From positions 1 to 64,000 of the forward strand of contig CAJTVK010000003.1 of assembly GCA_910579645.1 (NCBI GenBank): a stretch of DNA of 64,000 bases, read 5' to 3'. The position numbers and the translations under genes were made by a program. This DNA comes from an uncultured Lachnospiraceae bacterium (GTDB lineage: Bacteria; Bacillota; Clostridia; Lachnospirales; Lachnospiraceae). Each line of letters begins with the position of its first letter. Positions within the stretch are counted from its first letter, which is position 1. This document shows positions 1 to 9,365 of the stretch, piece after piece. Under the pieces are notes generated by a model, which saw only the letters and a program-made list of their open reading frames with translations, was not told where the DNA came from and did no database searches.

Positions 1-177
1 TGACCGAAGGGAGTTTAGCCGCCGTGGCAGCAAGCCTGCCGAAAAAAACAGTTAGAAATACCCCATTTTTGACGGCGAAAACGAAGTGCCGCATACCGCA
101 GCCGCCGGACAGGCAGGAAGCAGTGCCCTGCAAAGGCCTGCCGTACCGACAGTGCCGCGCCTGCAGATGCGTCCGCC

Positions 178-1188
178 CTAACAAATCCCCCCTCTAAATA
201 CATGATACAAAACCATATAAACCTTCGGAGCACACCCAAACACCCTTACTTTTATCCGATACCCCCCATCCAGTTCCCGAAACACCCCCCGTTTCCTACC
301 ATACTCCCTCACCAAAGCCAGACAATATTCCCCTGCCTCCGCCTTTTCCCTCCTCTCCTTCCCCGGCAGCTGTGCCAATTTCCCCACCACCAGCATCACC
401 GATATAAGAAGAATAGCCTCCGTCCGCTCCGTCAGCCTGCCAACCCCCAGCTTCCCAATCCTTTCCAAAGCCCTCTGCCAACAGACAATCTGATCCATAT
501 AACTGTCCTTAAACCCCCGCCGCATCGCCCCGGCTTCATTCACAAAATAACCGTACCCCTTATAATTCCCCCTGCAGAATTCCTTCCCCTGCATTGCCAG
601 TTCCAGCAAAAACAGCATATCCTCCCCTATCGTCAGCCCGGTATCAAACCTAAGCATCCCTACGCTTTCCCGCCTATACAGCTTACTCCAACACCTGGTA
701 TCGCTCCGCAGAATCCCCCTTTCCACAAATTCACTTCCGGAAAGCCGTTCCACATCCCACTCTTCCTTTCCGCCCGCGATTTGCCCCCCTATACCTTCCG
801 TGCATTCCCTGCCGTTTTCCCCAAATTCAAAATATCCGCATCCCGCTACGTCGCAGCCCGTTTTTTCCGCCATGCCCACCAAATACTCCACCATGTCCCC
901 GGCCGGCACATCATCCGCATCCACAAAGGTCAGATACTTCCCGCCGCACTCCTGCAGCCCCCTGTTCCTTGCCGCAGATACCCCGGCATTGGGCATATGG
1001 AACACCTTTACATTTTCATGGCAGCGGGCATAACGGTCACAGATTTGCCCGCTGCCATCCGCAGAACCGTCATCCAAAAGCAAAATCTCCGTATTCCTAT
1101 AGGTCTGTCCCAACAGACTGTCCACGCACCGCTCCAGGTAAGGAGCCGCATTATAGACCGGCACAATGATACTTACGGTTTCCTCCAT
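178..1188 (-). CDS. Glycosyltransferase family 2 (EpsJ-like)
   Basis: A 336-residue GT-A fold transferase expected to move a nucleotide-activated sugar onto a lipid-linked repeat unit at the inner face of the membrane. Visible motifs are IIVPVYN at residues 7-13, DDGS at 39-42, and the metal- and nucleotide-binding DADD at 90-93. A GEDMLF motif in the second half fits the acceptor-side GED of bacterial GT2 enzymes. The ATG has a GGGAG site 7 nt upstream. It is the last gene of the leftward operon inside the window, 99 nt after another GT2. The donor and acceptor sugars cannot be read from the sequence. The GT2 assignment is secure. Confidence 0.93.
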   Translation of the reverse strand: MEETVSIIVPVYNAAPYLERCVDSLLGQTYRNTEILLLDDGSADGSGQICDRYARCHENVKVFHMPNAGVSAARNRGLQECGGKYLTFVDADDVPAGDMVEYLVGMAEKTGCDVAGCGYFEFGENGRECTEGIGGQIAGGKEEWDVERLSGSEFVERGILRSDTRCWSKLYRRESVGMLRFDTGLTIGEDMLFLLELAMQGKEFCRGNYKGYGYFVNEAGAMRRGFKDSYMDQIVCWQRALERIGKLGVGRLTERTEAILLISVMLVVGKLAQLPGKERREKAEAGEYCLALVREYGRKRGVFRELDGGYRIKVRVFGCAPKVYMVLYHVFRGGIC

Positions 1189-1287
1189 TCCGATTCTCCC
1201 ATTCCTAACCTTTCTCTCATCCCAATATTTCTCCCACTTCTGGCATTTCTTCTCTTCCCGGCATTTCTCCCGTTGCCAGCCATCCCC

Positions 1288-2319
1288 TCAGTTCTTCACC
1301 CTGTCATATATCCGAAACATTCCCCGAGTGACTGCAATTGCCGCCCGGGACGGATGGCACAATACAAAGTAAAGCATCCTATTTGCCCTATCGGATACCC
1401 TGACAGGATTTTCCTTGATAATTCTCAAATTCCTCCTATTCCCGCATATCTCCCTGACACGATCCGCATAACCGGCCGGCCCGCCCCGGATTTCATTCTT
1501 TATAGCCAGCAGCAGCAAATATACATATTCTCTGTCCGCCTGCCTTTCCCCGCTCTTCCGTCCCTTTTTCCGATAGATTTCTTTTATCGTGCGGTACAGC
1601 ATCCGTATTCCCCGATACAAGCCGGCATCATACTTATGCACCATGGACGATTCATTATAAAAATAATGATAATAGGCCGCCCCTTCCATAATCACCAGCC
1701 GGCGGCAGTCCAACAGTGCAGGAAGAGTGATATTCACATCCTCACCCATGGTAATATCCGGACGGCAATATTTCATATTCTTCTCAATCAAACTTCTGGA
1801 AAATAATTTCATACAGCGCGACATAGACACCCGGCGGTTTTCATGTCCCAATAAATGGTCTTTGATTTCCCCTTCCAAGTCTCTCCCCTCATAAACCCCC
1901 GGAGCCAGCCCATGATAATGCTCCGTTTTCCGCTTCGGGCGTTCCATGATAAAATTACAGCAGACGACTTCCTCCCCGTCCCCTCCGCAGCCGGAAAGAT
2001 ACCGGGCCATTTCTGCCAGCATATTCTTTTCCACCCAATCGTCACTGTCCACAAACCCCAAATATTCCCCCCTGCTGGCCTGCACTCCGGCCTGCCACGC
2101 GCTCACCAGCCCGCCGTTTTCTTTATGCACCACCCGTATCCTGCCGTCTTCCTCCGCAAACGCATCACATAAAGCCGGACAGCCGTCCGGCGATCCGTCA
2201 TCCACCAAAACGATTTCCATATCCTCATATTCCTGCTCCCGCAGACTATCCACACACCGCTTCAGATAGGCTTCCGTTTTATATACCGGCACAATAATGC
2301 TGATTCCTTTTCCTGCCAT
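1288..2319 (-). CDS. Glycosyltransferase family 2
   Basis: A GT2 enzyme of 343 residues with IIVPVYK at residues 8-14, VDDGS at 39-43 and DSDDW at 91-95, followed by a TMGEDVN segment typical of the acceptor half. I chose the ATG at 2319 because the GT2 fold normally begins within about ten residues of the start. An AGGAG lies 15 nt upstream, which is rather long, and an in-frame ATG at 2364 would add 15 residues. It sits between the TPR gene and the terminal GT2 of the operon. It probably adds one sugar of the repeat unit; specificity is unknown. Confidence 0.9.
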   Translation of the reverse strand: MAGKGISIIVPVYKTEAYLKRCVDSLREQEYEDMEIVLVDDGSPDGCPALCDAFAEEDGRIRVVHKENGGLVSAWQAGVQASRGEYLGFVDSDDWVEKNMLAEMARYLSGCGGDGEEVVCCNFIMERPKRKTEHYHGLAPGVYEGRDLEGEIKDHLLGHENRRVSMSRCMKLFSRSLIEKNMKYCRPDITMGEDVNITLPALLDCRRLVIMEGAAYYHYFYNESSMVHKYDAGLYRGIRMLYRTIKEIYRKKGRKSGERQADREYVYLLLLAIKNEIRGGPAGYADRVREICGNRRNLRIIKENPVRVSDRANRMLYFVLCHPSRAAIAVTRGMFRIYDRVKN

Positions 2320-2427
2320 CCTCTGTCCACATACTCCTTTCCGTATCCGAATGCATTGGAACATCCTGCCATTTCATCCATGCTGCTTCCCGCAAAGTTT
2401 ATTTACAAACCACGAGGCCTTCTCACC

Positions 2428-4188
2428 CTATCGTGTACTATCCCGTAAAGACTTCAGAAAATCATCCATTCTCTCCAGATGCTCATTCCTGCTGCCATAT
2501 AAAGATATATAAATATTTCTGGCCTTATCGGCGCAATATTCCGCATCCTTTTCCTTCGAAGCAATGTACAATACATATGCCAGCTGCTCATAAGAACTGG
2601 CTGTCAGTTCATTCATTTCCCCATAGACCTTCTCCCGGATTTTTATCGCATGCTTATAAAATGCGGCCGCATCCTTCCCATATCCTCCGGCGCACAGACA
2701 ATTTCCCATATTATGATAAATATAAGATGCCGCTTCGCTTTCTTCCATATGTGTCTTTTTGATTAAATCCAAGGCTTTCTGCAAATATTCCAGTTCCTTG
2801 TCGTCTCTCGCACGCATCCGCCAGACACCGGCCATAGAATTATATATCTGAATCAGGTAAATCGAATCGGTTCCGTAAACATCTTCCGTTATTCTTTTTG
2901 CCTTTTTTATATACTTCCATGCTTCCTTTCCGTTTCCGCTATCCAAATACGCCACACACATATTTTGATAAATACCCTGAAGTTCCCCTCCGCTTTTCCC
3001 TGCATTTTTAAGCAATTCCGCTGCCAGTTCATATTGTGCCAATGCCCTTGACAAATCACCCTGCGCTTTATAAATCCTTCCGATGTTATTATGCAGATAT
3101 GCATTCCCATAATATTTTTCACCGTATTTGTTCCTCTGATAGTTCAGTAAATCCTCATAAATTTCCAATGCCTCGTCATACTTCGACTGCACCCGGTACA
3201 CCACGGCTTTCCGCAGCAATACGGCCCTTCCCCTCTCCGAATACTTCATATTCCTGTCATGGTAAATTTTGATGGCTTGGTCGCAAACCTTTTCCCCTTC
3301 CACATAATTCTGCACCATCCAAAAATAATTCGTATATGCGGCAAGTGCATCCGCATACAGCGAATGTTCCTCCCCAAGCCTGCTTTTCACTATGCAAAGC
3401 GCCTCCTTATACCAAGGCACACTTTTTTCGGCCTCTTCCAGCCCAATCCATGCACCGGCCAAAATCCACAGCTTATCCACCTCCTCCATTTCAATGTCCT
3501 TCCCTATGTAATGCCGTTCCACGGTTTCCACAAGGCTTCTGACAAATTCCGTTTCCTCATTGGAAAGATAATCTCTTACATTACACCAACTGTCTATGCA
3601 GGCCAAGTACATGGAAATATCCGGTTTCCCGTCATAATTTTGTATCCTTTCCTTCATTTCCCAATATCTTGCCGATTCCAAAGCATCATCGCCGGACAGT
3701 TCCTCCCTGTCAAAATCATAGATTCTGCCCATTCCTTTCTCGGAATCCTGAAAAGTAAAATGATACAAAATACAGGAATACAAATCCCTTGCATTCCTTG
3801 AAAGCAGCAGATTAAAATAAGGCGACACACCAAATACAAACAGTTTTCCCACAGCCAGTATCTGATCCCGCATGAAATTCAGCTTTTCCACAACCGCATC
3901 ATCCCCGAAGCGAATCCCCAATATCTGCATATTATAAATAATCACCACTTTTGCATCCGACCGGGAAGCCCACCTTCTGAAATCCTGTGAGTTCACCATT
4001 CCTGCCTCTTCCTCGTCGTCTGCAATATTATGGATGATTACCTTTTCCTTCCCCATCCGTTCCTGAATCATCAAAACCCGTTTCGTTTGGTTTTCGGACT
4101 GAAAAAGGCATATTCCATGCGAAACCTCTCCCAAAGTCATCAGCAGCATTTCCATCTGCTCTTCATTTTTCTGACTATCGTTCCCCAT
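2428..4188 (-). CDS. TPR protein with an N-terminal NTPase-like domain lacking a P-loop
   Basis: A soluble protein of 586 residues with no signal peptide. Residues 1-150 look like an alpha/beta domain with a Walker-B-like strand (KVVIIYNM, 80-87) but no GxxxxGK[ST]; a segment around 115-145 (GKLFVFGVSPYF, then SRNARDLYSCI) looks conserved. From about residue 240 to the end there are at least seven kinesin-light-chain-like TPR units of about 42 residues. The ATG has GGAGG 8 nt upstream, and the gene starts 67 nt after a STAND-like ATPase gene with which it probably forms a pair. TPR arrays normally bind partner proteins. A sensor or adaptor role for the ATPase is inference; no known polysaccharide enzyme resembles it. 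Confidence 0.8.
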   Translation of the reverse strand: MGNDSQKNEEQMEMLLMTLGEVSHGICLFQSENQTKRVLMIQERMGKEKVIIHNIADDEEEAGMVNSQDFRRWASRSDAKVVIIYNMQILGIRFGDDAVVEKLNFMRDQILAVGKLFVFGVSPYFNLLLSRNARDLYSCILYHFTFQDSEKGMGRIYDFDREELSGDDALESARYWEMKERIQNYDGKPDISMYLACIDSWCNVRDYLSNEETEFVRSLVETVERHYIGKDIEMEEVDKLWILAGAWIGLEEAEKSVPWYKEALCIVKSRLGEEHSLYADALAAYTNYFWMVQNYVEGEKVCDQAIKIYHDRNMKYSERGRAVLLRKAVVYRVQSKYDEALEIYEDLLNYQRNKYGEKYYGNAYLHNNIGRIYKAQGDLSRALAQYELAAELLKNAGKSGGELQGIYQNMCVAYLDSGNGKEAWKYIKKAKRITEDVYGTDSIYLIQIYNSMAGVWRMRARDDKELEYLQKALDLIKKTHMEESEAASYIYHNMGNCLCAGGYGKDAAAFYKHAIKIREKVYGEMNELTASSYEQLAYVLYIASKEKDAEYCADKARNIYISLYGSRNEHLERMDDFLKSLRDSTR

Positions 4189-4255
4189 ATCCTATGCCTC
4201 CGTCTCTGTCAATATCATTGGATTCAGCCGCAGCCCGGTTCTAATGACATTGCCG

Positions 4256-5593
4256 TCAATGTCCTGCTATTTTGTTATTTTCCACGAGCCATTTTTCCAC
4301 TAAAGGATGCAGATCGCACCATCTTGTTCCGTTATATTCCAAAACCGCTCCAATCTGCAGCAGTACCGTTATCTCCTCCGAAGAGGAAACATGCTTATTT
4401 CCCCTGTAAATATCCTCCATCTTCCCGATTAGTTCGTCGCTGTAGCGTCCGTTAATGTCCGATTCCAGCACCGCCAATGCTTTTCTCGCATCTTCCTGTT
4501 CTATCCTCGGGGATTTCCGGAGCCTGGCCCGCAGCGCCGCGTCGCAGATGCACCGGAATAAGTCTCGGATATATCCCCCCGTATAACGGATTAATTCCGA
4601 CAACGCCTCCTCCTCAAACAAGGAAAGTTCCGCGCGTTTTCCGATAATAGACTGCACGGTCTCCACGCCTTCCGTATAATTCGGCTGGTAGGCTCCCTGC
4701 TGCCAGTTCCTGATTTTTATCATGGGCAGCTTCTCCGGGTTGGGGAACCATACTTGAATATCCTTATATTCTGGCGTATAGCTTAAAGAAATCGGAAAAG
4801 TCACCAGCAAATGAATCGGAAGCCCCTGAAATCTGGAACCGTTCTCATGAAAGATTTTCCGGGCCTGCTGCAGCGGTATTTTATCCAGTCCGTCCAATAT
4901 CACCAACGGAATCTCCGGCCGCCCCACCGAACCAAGATATCTCCTGATTTCTTCAATCACATCCTTAATCTGGTGAATCAGCTCACTGCTGCGCGGTTCT
5001 ATTTTCATGCGTATTTCCCTTTTGGATTCCGCACTGTTCTTCAGAATGCCCCGCACATTGGCCAGTATTCCAATCACCTTCCTAAGTCCCGTTTCCGCCC
5101 CGACGCCGGCAGAAACTTCCGCCTCCGCCTGCATGGAAATTGTCCTGCTCAGTTCTATATCGCTGTTCCAATAATTTTCAATCTTTTTTGCAGTGTTTTC
5201 ACTGATTTTCAGTCCGGCGGCATTTGCCTGGTTCACCAACAGGTCCAAAATATAAAACAGGACATCCGTGTACTCCACATCGCCCGAATCCAAATCAATG
5301 TCACATCTTCCCATACAAGTAAGAAATCCCTTTTCCTCCGCCCTGTGCTTCAGGCGGAACAGTTCCGTCGTCTTTCCTACCCCCGCATGGCCGATAAATA
5401 GTTTATGGATAAAGGAACGATGGGAATCCTCCAGAAGCAAATCCATCTTCTCCACAAAACCCGAATACGCATCACCCGTTCTGGCCTCCGTCGCATCCTG
5501 ATAAAACTGACTGATTTCCCTTTCATCCTGCAATGGATTTGCATGAAATACATCCTGTATCTGTGAAAGTTTCTGCGCTTTCAAAAATAACAT
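4256..5593 (-). CDS. STAND/AAA-like P-loop ATPase
   Basis: A 445-residue NTPase with Walker A GHAGVGKTTE at residues 68-77 and Walker B LVILDGLDK at about 230-238. A GGYIRDLFRCICDAA helix resembles the lid/sensor segment of ORC and STAND ATPases. The C-terminal 70 residues read as a winged helix (VLLQIGAVLEYNG, then LHPLVEKWL). No membrane segment is visible. ATG 5593 has GGGAGG 7 nt upstream and lies 2 nt after the stop of the preceding glycosyltransferase, so translation is probably coupled. Next comes the TPR gene. STAND ATPases are signalling or conflict switches; their presence inside a polysaccharide operon is unusual. It could control polysaccharide export or be a defence module. Confidence 0.85.
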   Translation of the reverse strand: MLFLKAQKLSQIQDVFHANPLQDEREISQFYQDATEARTGDAYSGFVEKMDLLLEDSHRSFIHKLFIGHAGVGKTTELFRLKHRAEEKGFLTCMGRCDIDLDSGDVEYTDVLFYILDLLVNQANAAGLKISENTAKKIENYWNSDIELSRTISMQAEAEVSAGVGAETGLRKVIGILANVRGILKNSAESKREIRMKIEPRSSELIHQIKDVIEEIRRYLGSVGRPEIPLVILDGLDKIPLQQARKIFHENGSRFQGLPIHLLVTFPISLSYTPEYKDIQVWFPNPEKLPMIKIRNWQQGAYQPNYTEGVETVQSIIGKRAELSLFEEEALSELIRYTGGYIRDLFRCICDAALRARLRKSPRIEQEDARKALAVLESDINGRYSDELIGKMEDIYRGNKHVSSSEEITVLLQIGAVLEYNGTRWCDLHPLVEKWLVENNKIAGH

Positions 5594-5595
5594 GT

Positions 5596-6744
5596 TCATC
5601 CCTCCCAATACCTGCACAGAACACGGTAAACTTTCCGGTTCACTGTCCTGTAGTCATACGCCTTGGAATTTTCGTAAGCATTTCGGGAATATATTTCATA
5701 ACCTTCCCCTATCCTGCGGACTGCAGCCCGTATTCCCTCCGCCGTCCCGTCCGTCTCTTCGGAATCCTGTCCGAAATGCAGTGCTTCCCCGATGCCCCCT
5801 ACCTTCGTGCTGATTACCGGCAGACCGTAACTGAGAGCCTCCAGGATTGTCATCGGCACCCCTTCAAACACCGAATTCATCACAAGAATATCCGCATTTT
5901 CCATATACCTCTTCACATCCCCCGGAGCCACTGCCCCCACAAAATGGACCCGCTCTCCTTCATACCCTGCCAGCCTGCGGTACTCTTCTCCGTTTCCCAC
6001 AATCGTCAGATGCAGCCGCTTTCCGGCCTCATCCGGTTCCGCTTCCAGCACCGCCCGGATAATCGGCTCTACCCTCTTGTCCTTGGACAGCCGGCCTACA
6101 AACAGAAGCCTCCCTTCCCAGCTTTTTTCCGGCTCTGCCGGGAATTCTGGACAGACCACGGAATTGCGCACTCTGACCAGCTTGGAGTTATAAGGCCGGT
6201 AATCCCTCAGACTGTCTTTATCCAACAGCAGGATACAATCCGCATCCTTCAGAATCCATTTTAAATATGCCGTAAATCCCTTCTTCACCAACACATTTTT
6301 CTGAAAAAAACGAAAACCCCGCTCCATGTTAAAATAACTGCCATGAGAAAATATCACGCACCGGCTGTGCATGCAGAACAGCTTCACCGCACCGTATGCC
6401 TCCGGCGTATGAATATAATTACAGTCCTTCCCTGTAATATGCAGCTGCTTTCGGCATTTCAGCAGCCCCTTCAGAAACTGCAGCCGCAGAGACTTGGTTG
6501 TATTTCCCAAATCCCTCTCCGCCGCCGCCACCGGCAGGAATGCCACCTGCCTCCCGTACAGCTTCCGCTTTTTCACCCTGCCGATTTCCTCCGGATGCAG
6601 CGTCACGCCCACAAGCAGAATCTTTTCGGTACGTTCCGGATGCTCCTCGCACAGAAAACGCAGAAAATTCCCGATGCTCGTCAGCTGCCCCCCTATAGGG
6701 AAATCCATGAAATTAGATGTATCATATATTAATAACCTGCTCAC
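5596..6744 (-). CDS. Glycosyltransferase family 4
   Basis: A GT-B fold enzyme of 382 residues. The C-terminal donor domain shows LLFVGRLSKDKR and the EGVPMTILEALSYGLPVIST segment, which carries the EX7E-type glutamates of GT4. I place the start at a GTG (6744) overlapping the TGA of the upstream gene as GTGA, with AAGGAA just upstream; the first residues are then MSRLLIYDTS. A longer reading from 6786 would overlap the neighbour by 46 nt. The product should add one sugar to the lipid-linked unit in the cytoplasm. Donor unknown. Confidence 0.9.
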   Translation of the reverse strand: MSRLLIYDTSNFMDFPIGGQLTSIGNFLRFLCEEHPERTEKILLVGVTLHPEEIGRVKKRKLYGRQVAFLPVAAAERDLGNTTKSLRLQFLKGLLKCRKQLHITGKDCNYIHTPEAYGAVKLFCMHSRCVIFSHGSYFNMERGFRFFQKNVLVKKGFTAYLKWILKDADCILLLDKDSLRDYRPYNSKLVRVRNSVVCPEFPAEPEKSWEGRLLFVGRLSKDKRVEPIIRAVLEAEPDEAGKRLHLTIVGNGEEYRRLAGYEGERVHFVGAVAPGDVKRYMENADILVMNSVFEGVPMTILEALSYGLPVISTKVGGIGEALHFGQDSEETDGTAEGIRAAVRRIGEGYEIYSRNAYENSKAYDYRTVNRKVYRVLCRYWEG

Positions 6745-7901
6745 CTGAATAATTCCTTCCAATATAAATCCGTCCGGCTCTCCCATGAGAAACGCCGGAT
6801 ATTTTCATATCCTTTACGGATAAGTTCTTCCCTAAGTCCCGCGTCCTCCGTCACACGGATCAAGGCTTCCGCCGCCCCTTTATCATCCTCCGGAGACACT
6901 AGCAGCGCAGCATCTCCCACTACCTCCGGCAGAGAACTTCTGTCCGAGCATACCACCGGCACCCCCAGCTGCATGGCCTCCAAGGGCGGAAATCCGAACC
7001 CTTCCACATAGGACAGGAACAGGTACGCCTTCGCCCCCGCCGCCATCCGGCACATATCTTCAAAGTTTTCAAAAAACTTATAACATGTTATATGGGCAGC
7101 CGCCCCCTTATCCGTCTCGGGAAACGAAGAAGTATCCGCCAGGCCGAATATCACCATGTCCAACGGTTCCTTGGCCGTCCTGCGGTATGTCTCATAGGTC
7201 TTCAGAATCCCTGCCGCATTCTTATGGGGAAGCTCCGAAGTCATGGCCGCAATATATGGTCTGCCTTCCGCAGGGCCTCCCGTTTTCCGAAACGCCACAT
7301 CGTTCAGCCCGTTATGAATTACCGCAATTTTCTCCCTGCATCCCGGCACTTTTTCCAGAATATCGGCTTTGGAATATCCCGATATGGTAATGATTCTGTC
7401 CGCTTTTCTCATAGAAACCTTCAAACGGTTCATAATATAAGCATTCTCCGTCTTATGGAATACCCCCGGATAATGCTTATCATAATAAAAAGGAATCAAG
7501 TCATGAATCAGGATAGTATCCCTTATCTTTCCTCCGTCCCCCCGCCGGCCAATAAACCCGTTCCGTCCCACCGGACGGTATCCTCTCGGGAACAGCACCC
7601 TGTCCGCCTGATACCGGCGCGCATAACGCCTTACCAAAAACAGTTCCCAAAGAATACAATACAATTTATTCCGGGGATTTCCGGGCACTTCCACAAAAGT
7701 CACCCCCGGCACGTCAAATTCCTCCCGATTGCAGCAATTTCCCAGCACAATCACCGAATGGCTGCCGTCCCCTTCCCCTTTTTCCCACTCCTCCTTCATC
7801 CGCTCCCCCAGATGACAGGTAATGCTTTTCGCCAGATTATATATGCCGATGCTTTTCCCTGCGCCCTTCACAAGCTTAAAACAATCTATCACAAGATTCA
7901 T
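6741..7901 (-). CDS. Glycosyltransferase family 4 (mannosyltransferase-like)
   Basis: A 386-residue GT-B enzyme. The donor-binding half carries the SYVEGFGFPPLEAMQLGVPV segment followed by SSLPEVVGDAALLV, a pattern typical of the WbaZ/MtfB-like GT4 group. The N-terminus (MNLVIDCFKLVKGAGKSIGIYNL) has the usual acceptor-side glycine-rich turn. Its ATG overlaps the TAA of the upstream initiating transferase by one base, with GGGAG 7 nt before, and its own stop overlaps the next start. It should act early in repeat-unit assembly, judging only by its position next to the initiating enzyme. Mannose as donor is a guess from the family. Confidence 0.9.
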   Translation of the reverse strand: MNLVIDCFKLVKGAGKSIGIYNLAKSITCHLGERMKEEWEKGEGDGSHSVIVLGNCCNREEFDVPGVTFVEVPGNPRNKLYCILWELFLVRRYARRYQADRVLFPRGYRPVGRNGFIGRRGDGGKIRDTILIHDLIPFYYDKHYPGVFHKTENAYIMNRLKVSMRKADRIITISGYSKADILEKVPGCREKIAVIHNGLNDVAFRKTGGPAEGRPYIAAMTSELPHKNAAGILKTYETYRRTAKEPLDMVIFGLADTSSFPETDKGAAAHITCYKFFENFEDMCRMAAGAKAYLFLSYVEGFGFPPLEAMQLGVPVVCSDRSSLPEVVGDAALLVSPEDDKGAAEALIRVTEDAGLREELIRKGYENIRRFSWESRTDLYWKELFR

Positions 7902-9313
7902 TATTTGGCTCCCTTTCCGAACAAAACAACCCCCACCGTCTGGAATAAAATCTTAACATCCAGACGCAGCGACCAATTGTCGATATACATCAAGTCATAT
8001 TTCACCACATCGTCAAAATCCTCGATATTGCTCCTTCCGCTCACCTGCCACATCCCCGTCAGTCCCGGCGTCATGCTGATACGGCGGCGATAATACTGAT
8101 TATACTTCTCAAATTCATCCTCGGTAGGCGGCCTGGTTCCCACCAAACTCATATCCCCCTTAAACACATTATAAAACTGAGGCAGCTCATCGATGCTCGT
8201 CTTCCGGAGGAACGCCCCCACTTTCGTAATACGCGGGTCGTTTTCCATCTTGAACATCAGGCCCTGCATCTCGTTTTTGGCCTCCAGTTCCTTTTTCCGC
8301 TCTTCCGCATCCATATACATGGAACGGAATTTGTATATTTTAAACCTTCTTCCGTTGCGTCCGATGCGAATCTGGGAAAACAGCACCGGCCCTTTGGAAT
8401 CCAATTTGATTGCCACTGCCACAAAAGGCAGGAAAACCAGTGTAATCAGCATCCCCACCAGTCCTCCCATTATGTCCATCACCCGCTTGATCATCATCCG
8501 TTTATAGCTGCTCTGAAACCTGGTATAAGTAATGACCGTATAATTGCCGAACGTCTCCACTTTGCTGCAGTTGGCATCCACGCCGGGCAGTTCCAGATTA
8601 TAATGGCAATCCACACCCATTTCCTCAAATCCATGGATAATATGTTCCATATTGCTCTGTGAAATACCCGGCAGGTTCAGAAAGACTTCATCCAACGCCA
8701 TCTGCGTTGCCACTTCTATCAAATCCGTTTTCCCGGCCACCACGGGGATATCCCGGATCACCTTTCCCTCCATATTGTAATCCAGCACCACCAAGGCAAC
8801 CACCTGATAAAAAATATCCAAATCCCGTTCCAGCCTATCCAGCGTCTCGTCAATCAGGTTGCTCTGGGTCACTACCATAACCTTCACGGAATTCTGTTCC
8901 GAGGAATAATAAGTATGCATTGCTTTCTTAACGGATAAGTGGACAAACAGCGACAGCACACAGTTCAATAGGGCAAAATAGAACAATACCAGCCTGGAAA
9001 ACACATCCGCCCATTTCATCATAACCATAAGGAAGTTGACCACCAGTATCATAATCGCATTATACTGCAGCACCGCCGCGGCTTCTTTATAGACGCTCCT
9101 TTTCAGAAAATTCCGGTTCCAGTCAAGGAAGAAACTGTAAGCCGTGCAGAAGAGCATCAGGCAGATGCAGACCAGAAAATGTACGTTGGAATCTCCCATA
9201 TCTTTAAAATTGCCGAAACGGATATAAGTAGCCGCCGCAAAGGACACCGCAATCACCAGTAAATCCGCAAACCATAAACCGTATACTTCGAAGATTTTAT
9301 TTTTCTGTTTCAT
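7901..9313 (-). CDS. Undecaprenyl-phosphate hexose-1-phosphate transferase (WbaP/CpsE type)
   Basis: A polyisoprenyl-phosphate hexose-1-phosphate transferase of 470 residues, the usual length of the long WbaP/CpsE class. Four N-terminal membrane segments (about 12-125) precede a nucleotide-binding-like middle domain and a C-terminal catalytic domain from about 270. The catalytic part shows the re-entrant helix (VMDIMGGLVGML), FKIYKFRSM, SIDELPQFYNV, LVGTRPPT and PGLTGMWQVSGRS. It starts repeat-unit synthesis by moving a sugar phosphate, commonly glucose or galactose, from UDP-sugar to undecaprenyl phosphate. A second, shorter initiating enzyme lies at 57149-57790, which suggests two separate assembly lines or a choice of first sugar. 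Confidence 0.95.
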   Translation of the reverse strand: MKQKNKIFEVYGLWFADLLVIAVSFAAATYIRFGNFKDMGDSNVHFLVCICLMLFCTAYSFFLDWNRNFLKRSVYKEAAAVLQYNAIMILVVNFLMVMMKWADVFSRLVLFYFALLNCVLSLFVHLSVKKAMHTYYSSEQNSVKVMVVTQSNLIDETLDRLERDLDIFYQVVALVVLDYNMEGKVIRDIPVVAGKTDLIEVATQMALDEVFLNLPGISQSNMEHIIHGFEEMGVDCHYNLELPGVDANCSKVETFGNYTVITYTRFQSSYKRMMIKRVMDIMGGLVGMLITLVFLPFVAVAIKLDSKGPVLFSQIRIGRNGRRFKIYKFRSMYMDAEERKKELEAKNEMQGLMFKMENDPRITKVGAFLRKTSIDELPQFYNVFKGDMSLVGTRPPTEDEFEKYNQYYRRRISMTPGLTGMWQVSGRSNIEDFDDVVKYDLMYIDNWSLRLDVKILFQTVGVVLFGKGAK

Positions 9314-9365
9314 ATTTCCGTTACTCCATTTTTCCTTTGGAAACCATACGGCAGCACAGCCCCGT

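Noticed and set aside
15..239. A 74-codon minus-strand frame at the left edge.
   Set aside because: It overlaps the C-terminal end of the GT2 gene, has arginine- and cysteine-rich sequence, and no ribosome site. The interval 1-177 holds only a small GGCAG/CTGCC stem, with a T-run on the wrong side for a leftward terminator.
202..1806. A 534-codon open frame on the plus strand.
   Set aside because: It lies antisense to two clear GT2 genes and is rich in Pro, His and Ile in the way of a shadow frame; no motif or ribosome site was seen.
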